Shown here: in pieces, positions 1 through 8,583 of the stretch
How the letters are laid out: the number at the start of each line of letters is the position of its first letter
Position numbering within the stretch: position 1 is the stretch's first letter
Assembly: GCA_016744755.1 (NCBI GenBank)
Contig: JADGDT010000026.1
Span: 1-34,139 of the forward strand
Length of the DNA: 34,139 nucleotides
Origin: Ichthyobacteriaceae bacterium
GTDB taxonomy: Bacteria > Bacteroidota > Bacteroidia > Flavobacteriales > JADGDT01
Direction of reading: 5' to 3'
Notes under the pieces: model-generated
Databases searched by the model: none
What the model saw: the letters and a program-made list of their open reading frames with translations, nothing else
Told to the model about the DNA's origin: nothing
Position numbers and translations under genes: made by a program

Positions 1-67
1 TGACTAAGACCTAATGCTAAACTGAAAATTTCGTTACTATTATCCATGAAGTGAATTTAAGGATTTT

Positions 68-595
68 TCAATTACCCACTACAAACGGCATAGACCCAAA
101 GTTTTTATGCATAAACTCAAAATCTAAATTCTTATTATCTGTAGTATAAAATGGCTCTGATAAACGTACTTCTCTATTCCTCATATCGAATGCGACCATA
201 ACTATAGGAATATTTGCTCCTTTGGCTATCCAATAAAACCCTGTTCTCCATTTTTCTACATTGGATCGTGTTCCTTCTGGTGCAACGGCAAGTCTGAATT
301 CATCTTTACTATTTATCAACGAAACTATTTGATCTACTTGGTTGTGATTACTTTCTCTTTTTATTGGAGATCCTCCAAGTTTCCTAAATAGAACTCCCCA
401 AGGAGCTTTGAACAATGCTTCCTTACCTATGAAATTTATATTTACATTTTTGGCACTTTTCACTAATATCCCTAATACAAAATCCCAGTTGGTAGTATGT
501 GGAACAATTATTACTACAAACTTTTTTAAAGGAGGAAAATCACCAATTAATTTCCAACCGAATATTTTTAAAATCCAATTTGATAATTCTGTCAT
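68..595 (-). CDS. PlsC-like 1-acyl-glycerol-phosphate acyltransferase family protein
   Basis: This 175-residue protein belongs to the PlsC/LPLAT acyltransferase superfamily, which moves acyl chains onto glycerol-phosphate or related lipid acceptors at the inner face of the membrane. The catalytic H-x4-D motif is seen as HTTNWD (His33, Asp38), and the acceptor-binding block as PEGTR (residues 106-110). A GSPIKR segment before that block fits the family's second motif. The protein is short for a classical PlsC (about 240 residues) and has no clear N-terminal membrane anchor, which matches the compact soluble-looking LPLAT group often seen in Bacteroidota. The nearest gene on this strand starts 385 bp upstream and encodes an unrelated oxidoreductase, so the context does not refine the substrate. 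The family call is firm; the acceptor is unknown. Confidence 0.85.
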   Translation of the reverse strand: MTELSNWILKIFGWKLIGDFPPLKKFVVIIVPHTTNWDFVLGILVKSAKNVNINFIGKEALFKAPWGVLFRKLGGSPIKRESNHNQVDQIVSLINSKDEFRLAVAPEGTRSNVEKWRTGFYWIAKGANIPIVMVAFDMRNREVRLSEPFYTTDNKNLDFEFMHKNFGSMPFVVGN

Positions 596-980
596 AGTTT
601 ATGTTCTTGAGAAAATTAGTTTTAAGTACTTAAAGTTATGAGTCCGTAAGTTATAACAATAAACAAACTGAATTTAGTATGAGCTTTGCACTCTGATAGA
701 TCAATAATTTTGGGTGACATAAAAATTAATGGTTATACCACTCCCCTATAACTATCGGGTCAATAATAAAGTTAGTGAGAAATTAGAAAGGTCTAATCCT
801 GAATTGATTGTAATATGTTCTCTCTGCTGCTATAGATATTTCAGCTACATTCACTTAATTGCATTAAGTGAATTAATATGACGTTTAGTCTAAATTAGAA
901 AATCCACTAAAATAACAGTAAAACCATATTATTCATCTAGCTTTGGTTATTAGGTAGTCAAATGCAACGCATATAAACAC
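596..980. other. Intergenic gap with degenerate palindromic repeat
   Basis: No coding region was found here. The right half, about 780-883, is a degraded copy of the intergenic palindrome seen better preserved at 15446-15581. The rest is AT-rich sequence in which no promoter or terminator stands out. Confidence 0.5.
780..883. repeat. Intergenic palindromic repeat, degenerate copy 1
   Basis: The segment reads 'gaaaggtcta', then 'gctgctatagatatttcag', then an inner hairpin ttcacttaat-tgc-attaagtgaa, then ends in atgacg. The same order (gaaaggtcta, gttgctatagatctttcg, an inner hairpin, gatgacg) occurs at 15446-15581. The flanks are related but the inner stem sequence differs, so the stem is conserved as structure and not as sequence. 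Confidence 0.55.
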
Positions 981-1919
981 TTATACCAATGGGTGTTTTT
1001 CCCCAACAGTAACTATCTCTTTACTACGTATATCGTGTACTATTTCTATAGATCGCTTTGCTTCGTCTAATCCAAAACCTTTTCCTTCTAGGATATGCTG
1101 GTAGCTACGTGTGTGTAGGTCGGTAAATCCTCCACTGAACTCTATTTCTTCACCATCAACAGTAATTGACCTGTAAGTTCTTGCTCCAGTTTCCTGTATA
1201 TGTTTTGGTATAGAGTTATAATCTACACTTAAAAACCAGCGTACTCTAGCTCTCTCTAGCTCTAAATAGCCTGCTGCTTTTTCTTTATCGTGAACGTGCA
1301 CTATATTTTGTTTTACATCGCCAAAAATCCAGGTAAGCATATCGAAAAAATGTACTCCTATATTTGTAGCCACGCCACCTGATTTACTTACATCTCCTTT
1401 CCAAGAAGTGAAGTACCAATGACCCCTCGATGTTAGATAAGTTAGGTCAACATCGTAAGTTTTATCTTTTGGACCATTCTCTATCTTCTGTTTTAATTCA
1501 ATTATAGATTGGTGAAGACGCAACTGAAGTATGTTAAAAATCTTTTTATTACTTTCATTTTCTATTTCAGAAAGTGCATCAACATTCCATGGGTTTAGTA
1601 CAAGTGGTTTCTCGCAAATAACATTTGCGTTTGATCTTAGTCCAAAACGAATATGAGCATCGTGTAGATAATTTGGTGATGCAATTGAAACAAAGTCAAT
1701 TCCTTTATCATTCCTTCGTAATTTATCTACATGTCTGTCAAATCTTTCGAACTCTGTAAAGAAGTCTGCTTTTGGAAAATATGAATCAATAATCCCTACA
1801 CTATCATTTTTATCAAGCGCAGCAACCAACTCATTACCAGTTTCTTTTATTGCTTTCATATGCCTAGGAGCAATGTATCCTGCAGCACCAATAATTGCAA
1901 ATGTCTTAGTATTACTCAT
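981..1919 (-). CDS. Gfo/Idh/MocA oxidoreductase, WlbA/WbpB-like UDP-sugar dehydrogenase
   Basis: This 312-residue NAD-dependent dehydrogenase belongs to the Gfo/Idh/MocA family. The N-terminal Rossmann motif is FAIIGAAGYIAPRH (residues 7-20), followed by the EKP signature CEKPLVLNP (102-110). The segment SWKGDVSKSGGVATNIG and the GVHFFDML block match the WlbA/WbpB group, which oxidises the 3-hydroxyl of UDP-N-acetylglucosaminuronate on the way to 2,3-diamino-2,3-dideoxy uronates of O-antigen or capsule. The length fits that group (about 310-320). The usual partners (WbpE aminotransferase, WbpD acetyltransferase) are not in this window, so the pathway role comes from family similarity only. 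The first glycine of GxGGYIA is replaced (GAAGYIA), which is tolerated in this family. Confidence 0.85.
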   Translation of the reverse strand: MSNTKTFAIIGAAGYIAPRHMKAIKETGNELVAALDKNDSVGIIDSYFPKADFFTEFERFDRHVDKLRRNDKGIDFVSIASPNYLHDAHIRFGLRSNANVICEKPLVLNPWNVDALSEIENESNKKIFNILQLRLHQSIIELKQKIENGPKDKTYDVDLTYLTSRGHWYFTSWKGDVSKSGGVATNIGVHFFDMLTWIFGDVKQNIVHVHDKEKAAGYLELERARVRWFLSVDYNSIPKHIQETGARTYRSITVDGEEIEFSGGFTDLHTRSYQHILEGKGFGLDEAKRSIEIVHDIRSKEIVTVGEKHPLV

Positions 1920-2239
1920 GAATATAATTTTGAAATCAAATAAAGCAATTTTTCTGATAAAAATATGTGAAAATATAATAAATTAATCAAAGCTTTTTCA
2001 ATATAAGATCTTCATCCTTATTTGTGTGGATATTCAAAATAGAACATATATCTTACTTAGCGGAATTCCTTTAACATCCTCTACGTCTTGGTGGGCTTCG
2101 CTCGGGCCTTGCCTACAACCAACTGGTATGTTTAGGGTTATAAAAATATTACCAAACTAAGGGTTTAACTAATAAAAAAAGGCTAACTCTAACAAATGTT
2201 AGAATTAGCCTAGTATAGTTTTAAATATATAAATATTTT
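1920..2239. other. Intergenic gap with ndk terminator and a GC-richer segment
   Basis: There is no gene in this gap. The segment at about 2081-2128 is clearly richer in G and C than its surroundings and carries outer inverted arms (ttggt/accaa). It looks like a dispersed intergenic repeat, but no second copy was found in this window. The gap ends with the terminator of the nucleoside diphosphate kinase gene. Confidence 0.4.
2174..2210 (-). terminator. Rho-independent terminator of ndk
   Basis: On the minus strand a 13-bp stem (ggctaattctaac paired with gttagagttagcc, one mismatch, four-base loop) is followed by seven T. It lies about 30 bp beyond the ndk stop codon. Confidence 0.85.
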
Positions 2240-2665
2240 CTATTGAGGATATATTTTCTTGGTCGCAAAATGAAAATTACACTCTGCAATAGCATTCTCA
2301 TCGCTATCAGACCCATGTATTGCATTTTTACCCATAGACTCTGCATACAATTTTCTAATTGTTCCTTCTGCAGCTTCTTCAGGATTTGTAGAACCAATCA
2401 ATGTTCTGAAATCTGAAACTGCATTATCCTTTTCTAAGATAGCTGCAACAATAGCTCCACTCGACATAAATTCTACTAATTCGCCAAAGAATGGTCTCTC
2501 TTTGTGAACATCATAAAAGTTCTCAGCTTCATTTTTTGTCATTTGCGTCATACGCAAAGCTATAATTTTAAATCCTGCTGAAGTTATTTTGTCTAAAATT
2601 GGGCCAATAAACCCATTACCTACTGCTCCGGGTTTTATCATCGTAAATGTTCTGTTTCCTGCCAT
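2240..2665 (-). CDS. ndk: Nucleoside diphosphate kinase
   Basis: This cytoplasmic enzyme transfers the gamma phosphate of ATP to nucleoside diphosphates through a phospho-histidine. The 141-residue length is standard. The N-terminal [13 protein letters not shown] carries the conserved Lys11, and the active-site signature NAIHGSDS places the catalytic His at residue 117. [12 protein letters not shown] and the RPFF loop (residues 57-60) are also in place. It is monocistronic: its own terminator follows directly, and the upstream HAD gene ends 190 bp away. Identity is certain. Confidence 0.98.
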   Translation of the reverse strand: MAGNRTFTMIKPGAVGNGFIGPILDKITSAGFKIIALRMTQMTKNEAENFYDVHKERPFFGELVEFMSSGAIVAAILEKDNAVSDFRTLIGSTNPEEAAEGTIRKLYAESMGKNAIHGSDSDENAIAECNFHFATKKIYPQ

Positions 2666-2855
2666 TTTGTAAAATTATAGTTCTGTTTTGGTTAAATATA
2701 TTTTCAACAAGTTTATAAATATCCTCAATATATCCTAATTAGATTTCTATTAATTAAACAAATACTATTATAGATATAAACTATTTGTATTTTCTAGACC
2801 AAAATTAGTGACAATTAAAAAATCATATTCAATAATAATTGAGCATATAAGCATC

Positions 2856-3683
2856 CTACAAATGAAAATACTTATCTATAATTTTGGCTACTCCATCATC
2901 AATATTTGCATCGGTAATTTCTTGTGATACGATTTTAGCTTCATTCCTAGCATTTCTCACAGCAACACCATAACCAGCTTTTCTGAGCATAGAAATATCG
3001 TTGTAATTATCTCCAAAAGCCATAAACTCGGAAATAGGATGGTTAAAATATTCACTCAAAACATCTAAAGATGTAGATTTAGAAACTGCTTTTGCATTTA
3101 ATTCAAGGTAGGTATCTTTAGATCTGTAGATATCAATATCATCGTCAAATCTATGTCTTAATTCTGACTCTAATGGTTCTATTTTTTCAAAATCACCCAT
3201 AATCATAATTTTATGTGGGCCGTGATTTTTAGCCTCAAAATGGTGCTTCATAAACTCCATATCTACAAGCTTTGGATTTATTTTTGTGTTGTTTTGCTCA
3301 CGCCTAGCCCAATAATCATCTTTATTTACATACCATTCGTCTTTGTAGTAAGTCCCAAAATGTACTCCTGTTCCATCCATAAACTTCAACAAAGCCAAAA
3401 ATGGTTCAATATCAATTGGGTTAGAAAACAACTCTACAGCCGATCCATCTACCTTCAACTCACTCTCAATATATGCTCCATTATAACAAACTATTGGGTG
3501 GTGTGATTCCAATGTTATTTGTAAAGGTCTCATTGCCTTAGGCATTCTAGCAGAGACTAATACAAAAGGTATATTCTTTTTATTTAGCAATTCAACACTT
3601 CTTATTGTTGTTTCAGATAATTCTCTTTTCGAGTTTAAAAGAGTTCCATCAACATCGCTACACACTATCTTAAACTCTGTCAT
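2856..3683 (-). CDS. Cof-type HAD-IIB phosphatase
   Basis: This 275-residue member of the HAD superfamily (Cof/YidA subfamily IIB) hydrolyses phosphate esters, usually sugar phosphates or similar small metabolites, in the cytoplasm. Motif I is CSDVDGTLL with nucleophile Asp10 and acid/base Asp12. Motif II is in VLVSAR (residues 41-46). The motif III lysine is in AVSKSTSL (Lys202), and motif IV is GDNYNDISML (224-233). The long middle stretch (about 85-195) is the C2-type cap. Substrate cannot be read from sequence in this promiscuous family. Upstream lies a divergent ArsR gene, with 151 bp shared between the two starts. Confidence 0.93.
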   Translation of the reverse strand: MTEFKIVCSDVDGTLLNSKRELSETTIRSVELLNKKNIPFVLVSARMPKAMRPLQITLESHHPIVCYNGAYIESELKVDGSAVELFSNPIDIEPFLALLKFMDGTGVHFGTYYKDEWYVNKDDYWARREQNNTKINPKLVDMEFMKHHFEAKNHGPHKIMIMGDFEKIEPLESELRHRFDDDIDIYRSKDTYLELNAKAVSKSTSLDVLSEYFNHPISEFMAFGDNYNDISMLRKAGYGVAVRNARNEAKIVSQEITDANIDDGVAKIIDKYFHL

Positions 3684-3796
3684 AATGAATATTATTTATT
3701 GAATTTCTAATCATTTATTTATTAAATTATTCTTCTATAAAAATACTTTGATTTTACTGTATTATAAGGGTGAATTTATTTTGCTACAAAGGTATA

Positions 3797-3813
3797 ATGT
3801 AATATTTTTACAT
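3797..3813. promoter_or_regulatory. Candidate ArsR operator (ATGTAA-N5-TTACAT)
   Basis: A perfect 6-5-6 inverted repeat lies 21 bp before the ArsR start codon, in the divergent region shared with the HAD gene. ArsR-family proteins commonly bind imperfect palindromes over their own promoters, so autoregulation is a reasonable inference. Nothing in the sequence proves it. Confidence 0.45.
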
Positions 3814-3834
3814 CCAATTTTCTAAATAGATGTT

Positions 3835-4140
3835 ATGGAAAGTAAAATTAGTAGAATCTTAAAAATGGATGCTGATGTTCTTCAAGAAAGAGCTGAAATG
3901 CTTAAAGCAATGGCACACCCTACAAGGATAGCAATGATAGAAATGCTATACGAAGACAAGGAGTTAACAGTAACTGAGATTCACAATACACTTGAAATTG
4001 AACAAGCAGTAGCTTCTAACCATCTAAGCATTCTTAAAAACAAAAATATTCTTAGCTGCAGAAGAGATGGTAAAAAAATGCTTTACTCAATTAAATTAGT
4101 CAACATACACAATGTTGTTCAGTGTATGCTAGACCATTAA
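3835..4140 (+). CDS. ArsR-family winged-helix transcriptional regulator
   Basis: This is a 101-residue ArsR/SmtB-type repressor. The family fold is visible: helix segment LKAMAHPTRIAMIEML (residues 23-38), recognition helix region EQAVASNHLSILKN (56-69), and the beta-wing CRRDGKKMLYSIK (75-87). The metal-binding alpha-3 motif ELCVCDL of ArsR/SmtB is absent (this stretch reads LTVTEIHNTL). Two cysteines remain, Cys75 before the wing and Cys97 in the last helix. Distant Cys pairs in some ArsR proteins (the BigR/SqrR group) sense persulfide, and the next gene encodes a rhodanese, so a sulfur-sensing role is possible. The Cys positions do not clearly match the characterised pair, so this stays an inference. 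It overlaps no neighbour, and the rhodanese starts 11 bp after its stop. Confidence 0.9.
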   Translation: MESKISRILKMDADVLQERAEMLKAMAHPTRIAMIEMLYEDKELTVTEIHNTLEIEQAVASNHLSILKNKNILSCRRDGKKMLYSIKLVNIHNVVQCMLDH

Positions 4141-4150
4141 TAGCGATTTT

Positions 4151-4405
4151 TTGAAAACCAGGGGTCATACACTTGTTGATATAAGAACTGAGGCAGAGGT
4201 AATAAATGATGCTGTTGATGGCGCAATAAACATTCCAATGCACGATGTTCTAAACAGGTATAATGAGTTTAAAACTATGACTGAGCCAATAATAGTTTTT
4301 TGTGTTTCGGGAAATAGAAGTGGTTTAGTAGCTGATATACTTAACGAAAAAGGAATAAATAAATTTATAAATGGTAGTACCGTAGAGAATGTAAAAAATC
4401 TATAG
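4151..4405 (+). CDS. Small single-domain rhodanese-like sulfurtransferase
   Basis: This 84-residue single rhodanese domain moves sulfane sulfur through a cysteine persulfide. The active-site loop is CVSGNR (residues 51-56), matching CxxGxR, with Cys51 as the persulfide carrier. DIRTEAEVINDAVDGAINIP (10-29) is the usual N-terminal half. The start is TTG at 4151: an in-frame TAG at 4130-4132 limits the gene, and no ATG or GTG lies between, so the choice is TTG or a rarer codon. The gene follows the ArsR stop by 11 bp and is probably translated from the same transcript. It is slightly short for the family (about 95-105), mainly at the C terminus. Confidence 0.85.
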   Translation: MKTRGHTLVDIRTEAEVINDAVDGAINIPMHDVLNRYNEFKTMTEPIIVFCVSGNRSGLVADILNEKGINKFINGSTVENVKNL

Positions 4406-4429
4406 TGTTATTATTTTTCAAAATATATA

Positions 4430-4465
4430 AGCTGAATAATTCAAGTTGACTTATTCAGCTTTTTT
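4430..4465 (+). terminator. Rho-independent terminator after arsR-rhodanese
   Basis: A perfect 10-bp stem (agctgaataa / ttattcagct) with an 11-base loop is followed by a T run. It separates the ArsR-rhodanese pair from the DUF6132 gene, which therefore needs its own promoter unless there is read-through. Confidence 0.85.
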
Positions 4466-4487
4466 GTAATCTATTCTGAAATAAAGT

Positions 4488-4694
4488 ATGAAAATAGACA
4501 AGAGAAGATGGAAAAGAATTAGAGTAGGAATGTTAGTTGGCTTAATTGGTGGATATTTTTACTACTATTTTTATGGTTGTAATTCTTCTGCCTGTAACAT
4601 TTCATCTAGTCCAATACTTAGTCCTATTTACGGAATGGCTGTAGGAGCATTAATTTGGGACAGTCTTAATCCGGATGGTGAGGATAGAAAATAA
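4488..4694 (+). CDS. DUF6132-like small membrane protein
   Basis: This 68-residue protein starts with a basic segment (KIDKRRWKRIR), then a membrane helix (VGMLVGLIGGYFYYYFYG, about residues 13-30). Next comes a Cys-containing loop GCNSSACNISSSP, and then a second hydrophobic stretch (YGMAVGALIWDSL). The pattern GC-x4-C-x-I-x3-P between two helices is that of DUF6132, a Bacteroidota family of unknown function that I recall near rhodanese and thioredoxin-type genes. Its place directly after an ArsR-rhodanese pair fits that association. No reaction can be assigned. Confidence 0.75.
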   Translation: MKIDKRRWKRIRVGMLVGLIGGYFYYYFYGCNSSACNISSSPILSPIYGMAVGALIWDSLNPDGEDRK

Positions 4695-4802
4695 CAGCTG
4701 AGTTCAAATAACAAATAATTTAACTTTTTTTGGACCCTAAAAGGAGTAAAAAAAGATATTTAGAATTTATATATTTACTAAAATAATTTAAAGCTTACAG
4801 TA

Positions 4803-5429
4803 ATGATAAAAAAAATACTAACAGTTGCAATTATATCTAGTTTCACAATGGTGTCGTGCAACAATAACGTGGAAACTAAAAATAATAGCAAAGAAGTTAA
4901 CACACAAAAAAGTCTTTTAGTTGCAGATTCTACAATTGCAAAAAAAGGTAAATCTATAGCAATGGGAACCTTTAAGATTTTAAACTATAAGCTAAAATCT
5001 GCAATAAAATTAGGAGGACCAATTGCAGGAATAGATGTTTGTAGCTCGGAAGCAATGAAACTTACCGATTCTATTTCTAAAGTTTACAATGTAGGCTTAA
5101 AGAGAACTAGTATTAAATACCGAAATGAAAAAAATATACCTACTGATTCTGAAAAATCAATTTTAGAAGCATGGCAAACACAAATTGATGGAGGTAACCC
5201 TATAAAACCAAGCATTACAAGAAATGAAGGTGTAATTACATTTGTTGCTCCAATAAAACTTAAACAGCAATGTATTGTTTGTCATGGAAGTGACGATTTT
5301 GTATCGCCAGATGTAAGATTAAAAATAAAAGAGCACTATCCTACTGATTTAGCTAGAAATTACAAAGAAGGAGATTTAAGAGGTGCTTGGGTTATTACTT
5401 TCCCGAAAGATTATTTTAATGAACAGTAA
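4803..5429 (+). CDS. DUF3365 (Tll0287-like) mono-haem c-type lipoprotein
   Basis: This 208-residue exported protein has a lipoprotein signal sequence with lipobox TMVSC (Cys19 as lipidated residue) followed by an Asn/Lys-rich linker. The rest is a DUF3365 domain. Family features are AIAGIDVCSSEA-like text around Cys80, RTSIKYRNEKNIP (101-113), and a single haem c site CIVCH (157-161) followed by the typical tail with GAWVITFP. DUF3365 domains resemble PAS-like sensor folds binding one haem. Here it stands alone on a lipid anchor, in the periplasm or on the outer membrane, so electron transfer or redox sensing is possible. It is transcribed in the same direction as the sulfur-related genes before it. 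Confidence 0.85.
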   Translation: MIKKILTVAIISSFTMVSCNNNVETKNNSKEVNTQKSLLVADSTIAKKGKSIAMGTFKILNYKLKSAIKLGGPIAGIDVCSSEAMKLTDSISKVYNVGLKRTSIKYRNEKNIPTDSEKSILEAWQTQIDGGNPIKPSITRNEGVITFVAPIKLKQQCIVCHGSDDFVSPDVRLKIKEHYPTDLARNYKEGDLRGAWVITFPKDYFNEQ

Positions 5430-5459
5430 AATGCCTTCATTTCTACCAAAAGTTTTTTA

Positions 5460-5515
5460 AAGTGGAATAATCTCATCGAAAAGAAAATTATTCTTTTCTA
5501 GGAGATTCCTCCACT
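5460..5515. other. Imperfect hairpin between convergent genes
   Basis: The arms agtgga..aatctc..gaaaag and cttttc..gagatt..tccact pair across about 56 bp, between the DUF3365 stop and the pyrophosphatase stop. No clear T run follows on either strand. It may end transcription from both sides or be a dispersed palindrome. Confidence 0.4.
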
Positions 5516-5560
5516 TCTTTCGTTACACTCTTTTCGGCATAAATGATATTTAATTTTTAT

Positions 5561-7189
5561 TTACTCCTGACTTGCTTGCATAAGTACAGGCACTATTTGT
5601 TTTTTACGAGAAACAACACCTTTTAACCAAAGAGTATCATCCTCTAGAGGTTTTCCAAATGCTGAAGTAACTAGATGTGTAGAATCTCCATAAGCTAAAA
5701 TATGAGAACCTTTGTTAACAATATCAGTAATTACCAGCATAAATAAATTATATTCATTCTCGGCAATCATACTCTTAATTACCTGTTCTAACTCAACTTT
5801 CTGATCAGTAACACTTGAGATATCAACCGTATTAACCTGAGCCAAGGCTGTTTTGTGCCCACCCATTGTAAACTCCTTCATATCCATAGTTAGCAAATCT
5901 AATGGTGACTTATCGGCCAAGGATGCTCCAGCAATTAATAAATCCATTCCGTATTTGTGCATTTCTACTCCTGCCAATTCCTGTAATATACCTGCAACTT
6001 CTACATCTCTTTTAGTTGTTGTTGGCGATTTAAAAATTAGAGTATCAGAGAGAATTGCACTTAGCATTAATCCTGCTATTTGTTTATCGGGGATAATATT
6101 TGATTCTTCATATAACCTGTAAACGATTGTAGATGTACATCCAACACTTTCAGCACGAATCATCAATGGTTCTGAAGTTTCAATATCACCAAATTTATGG
6201 TGATCTATAATTTCTAAAATACGTGCAGTTTCTATACCATCTACAGATTGTTTCTTTTCGTTATGATCTATAAGAATTACATTAACTCTAGCAAAATCAA
6301 ACAAGTGTTTATTTCTGATGGTGCTATACACCTCTCCCTTTTTATTTACAATTGGAAAATTAGTTTGATCAGCTTCTTTCATCAACGGCTGAATATCGTA
6401 AATATAATCAGTAGTACGAAATTGATAAAAAGGTGAATTTTTTAAAATTGAGTGAATAGATATTGATTGAGATATTAATCTAAATGTTTTAAAAATACTG
6501 AAAGTAGTGTGAATTATTGGAGTATCAATATTACTAAGATCAATATCAAATTCATTCTTAGAACACAATATTAATAACGAAATATTGTACTTATCTATAC
6601 TTTCATCTATTTTATCAAGATCGGAAAGAATTACAATTCCATTACTCGTTTTAGATTTTGTTTCGGACAAAGTTTTTAAACTCCCAAGTACTCTTCCTTC
6701 TGGTATTGCACCATTTATTAGCTTACTGTCTAACGAGTTTACAACGTTCTCGAAAGTTGTGTAATGCAAATCAAAGAAACTATCTGTACTTATATCCAAA
6801 TATGAATTAGATAAATGAGATACGTGAAGCATTGCTTCAAGTTTATTGTCAGAATTTATTACAGGAAGACTAGAGTATTTTTCTTTGGTAAGAATTTCAC
6901 GAGCAGTTTTCAACGAATCAGAATCTCTAATTACAGCTCTACTACCAGATTTAATAATACCTACAGTTGGCTTTACCGTTTCTAGCAAACTAGGTTCTTC
7001 TACTTTGAAATAGTCTAATGCAAATTGAGTCTCTTTACTGATAGCCCCTAACCTATAAGCTTCAGTATTTTTGCCTAAGATATTTTTAAGTTTAGAATAT
7101 GCTATCGAAGAACAAACCGAATCAGTATCAGGGTTTTTGTGACCGAACACTAATGTCTTTTCTTTCATACTAGATAATTTAGATTTCAA
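5561..7189 (-). CDS. Family II (DHH) manganese-dependent inorganic pyrophosphatase with CBS/DRTGG insert
   Basis: This enzyme hydrolyses pyrophosphate in the cytoplasm. Motif GHKNPDTDSVCSSIAY near residue 16 is the metal-binding start of family II pyrophosphatases. The DHH part continues with VILIDHNEK and IIDHHKFGDIET near residues 305-340, followed by the DHHA2 C-terminal domain. Between residues about 75 and 300 sit two CBS motifs around a DRTGG-like domain, so the total of 542 residues matches the regulated CBS-DRTGG pyrophosphatases, known to bind adenine nucleotides. Two starts are possible; the second Met (MKEKTLVFGHKNP, residue 8) agrees better with homologues. The ROK gene's terminator lies just upstream, so it has its own promoter. 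Confidence 0.93.
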   Translation of the reverse strand: MKSKLSSMKEKTLVFGHKNPDTDSVCSSIAYSKLKNILGKNTEAYRLGAISKETQFALDYFKVEEPSLLETVKPTVGIIKSGSRAVIRDSDSLKTAREILTKEKYSSLPVINSDNKLEAMLHVSHLSNSYLDISTDSFFDLHYTTFENVVNSLDSKLINGAIPEGRVLGSLKTLSETKSKTSNGIVILSDLDKIDESIDKYNISLLILCSKNEFDIDLSNIDTPIIHTTFSIFKTFRLISQSISIHSILKNSPFYQFRTTDYIYDIQPLMKEADQTNFPIVNKKGEVYSTIRNKHLFDFARVNVILIDHNEKKQSVDGIETARILEIIDHHKFGDIETSEPLMIRAESVGCTSTIVYRLYEESNIIPDKQIAGLMLSAILSDTLIFKSPTTTKRDVEVAGILQELAGVEMHKYGMDLLIAGASLADKSPLDLLTMDMKEFTMGGHKTALAQVNTVDISSVTDQKVELEQVIKSMIAENEYNLFMLVITDIVNKGSHILAYGDSTHLVTSAFGKPLEDDTLWLKGVVSRKKQIVPVLMQASQE

Positions 7190-7263
7190 CTAATAATTGA
7201 TAAAACTTAAAAATTTGTATATCAATGTAATTTTATGATATGAGTAAAACGATTGTAAAACTA

Positions 7264-7300
7264 CAAAAAAAGCCTTTACATCTGTATAGATGTAAAGGCT
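7264..7300 (-). terminator. Rho-independent terminator of the ROK kinase gene
   Basis: On the minus strand a perfect 13-bp stem (agcctttacatct / agatgtaaaggct) with a four-base loop is followed by seven T. It lies about 28 bp past the ROK stop codon. Confidence 0.88.
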
Positions 7301-7327
7301 AAATGATATAGTAATATAAATAACAGT

Positions 7328-8287
7328 TTATACATTAAACTCTTTCCAAGCTAAAGCTGCAGCACCAACTACGGCAGCATCTCCTTCGTTAAGTTGAGAT
7401 ATTTGAAGTTTAACTTTATTCTTGAATATATGTAATAGATTTTCTTCCATATATTTTTCTGTAGGTTCAAGAATTAAATCACCTGCATTTGCTAAACCTC
7501 CAAACAAGAAAATTGCTTCTGGACTTCCATTAGCTACAAAATCAGCTAAAGCTTCGCCTAAATACCTCCCTGTTTCTCTGAAAATTTCACGTGCAATGTG
7601 ATCCCCATTCTGAGCAGCCTCATATATTTTAAATGAAGTAATATCATCGTAAGAAAGTGAAGAAAGAAGAGTTTCTTGATTTCTATCAGCAATTACTTCA
7701 AAAGCAGTTCTTCTTATTCCTGTTGCAGAAGCATACGTTTCCAAACAACCTCTACGTCCACATCCACATACACGGCCTCCTTTTTCTACTATTACGTGAC
7801 CTAGTTCTCCAGCAAATCCATCATGCCCGTATACTAATTCGCCATTTACAACTATACCACTTCCAAGACCAGTTCCAAGTGTTATAATTATGAAATTATT
7901 CATCCCCTTGGCTCCTCCAAACATCATTTCGCCAATTGCTGCAGCATTTGCATCATTTGTAAGAACAGCTGGTATACCAAACTTCTCAGTCATTAACTTA
8001 GTAACCTCTATTACACCCTTCCATTTTAGATTAGGAGCAAATTCTATAGTTCCTTTGTAGAAATTACCATTTGGTGCTCCAACTCCAATACCTATAATAT
8101 CAAATTTTTCTTTTGATTCTGCTTTAGCTGTTTCAATTACATTGTAAAGTTCCTCTAAATATTCCTCAAAAGTCTCACCCAAAAGTGTAGACATTGTTGT
8201 TTCCAAAAAAACTTTTCCATCTTCATCTACAAATCCAATTTGTGTGTTTGTACCTCCAATGTCAATTCCTATTCCAACTTTCCTCAT
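7328..8287 (-). CDS. ROK-family sugar kinase (glucokinase-like)
   Basis: This 319-residue ROK kinase phosphorylates a hexose with ATP in the cytoplasm. The phosphate loop is GIDIGGTNTQIG (residues 7-18). The catalytic Asp is in NDAN (Asp112), and the sugar-binding ELGH lies at 161-164. The ROK zinc signature CGCGRRGCLE (174-183) is complete, which separates it from bacterial Glk of family A. There is no DNA-binding N-terminal helix-turn-helix, so it is a kinase and not a NagC-type repressor. Length and motifs fit ROK glucokinases; N-acetylhexosamine or fructose as substrate cannot be excluded. It is monocistronic, with its own terminator, and is divergent from the carboxylase gene. Confidence 0.93.
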   Translation of the reverse strand: MRKVGIGIDIGGTNTQIGFVDEDGKVFLETTMSTLLGETFEEYLEELYNVIETAKAESKEKFDIIGIGVGAPNGNFYKGTIEFAPNLKWKGVIEVTKLMTEKFGIPAVLTNDANAAAIGEMMFGGAKGMNNFIIITLGTGLGSGIVVNGELVYGHDGFAGELGHVIVEKGGRVCGCGRRGCLETYASATGIRRTAFEVIADRNQETLLSSLSYDDITSFKIYEAAQNGDHIAREIFRETGRYLGEALADFVANGSPEAIFLFGGLANAGDLILEPTEKYMEENLLHIFKNKVKLQISQLNEGDAAVVGAAALAWKEFNV

Positions 8288-8379
8288 AATTGTTTATTTT
8301 CTTTATCCCGAAACTCAAGATAATCAGTTAAATATTGCTGTTATATTTGTTGTGATTTCAAAAACATAAATGGACTAAG

Positions 8380-8393
8380 TGTATTTTGTACAT
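8380..8393. promoter_or_regulatory. Inverted-repeat box TGTA-N5-TACA, copy 1
   Basis: This copy reads TGTATTTTGTACAT, 94 bp upstream of the ROK start. The same 14 bases occur again at 8585-8598. Two identical palindromic boxes in one divergent region suggest an operator pair, though the centre also resembles a Bacteroidota -7 element. Confidence 0.35.
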
Positions 8394-8583
8394 TTTGTTT
8401 TGCGTTTCCAAAAATAGTAAATGAATTCAGCTCAACAAAATATATATGGAAATATATTTGCATTAGAATAAATGGCTATACAAACTTTGATTTTAAAGGA
8501 CTTACAATTATAAAATTAAAACATTAAATACCTTACCTATACAAAAATATATTAATCTATCAGATTGTAGTTGTATTTAGGTA

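Noticed and set aside
408-641. 77-residue plus-strand reading frame
   Set aside because: It is antisense to the PlsC-like gene and has no recognisable features.
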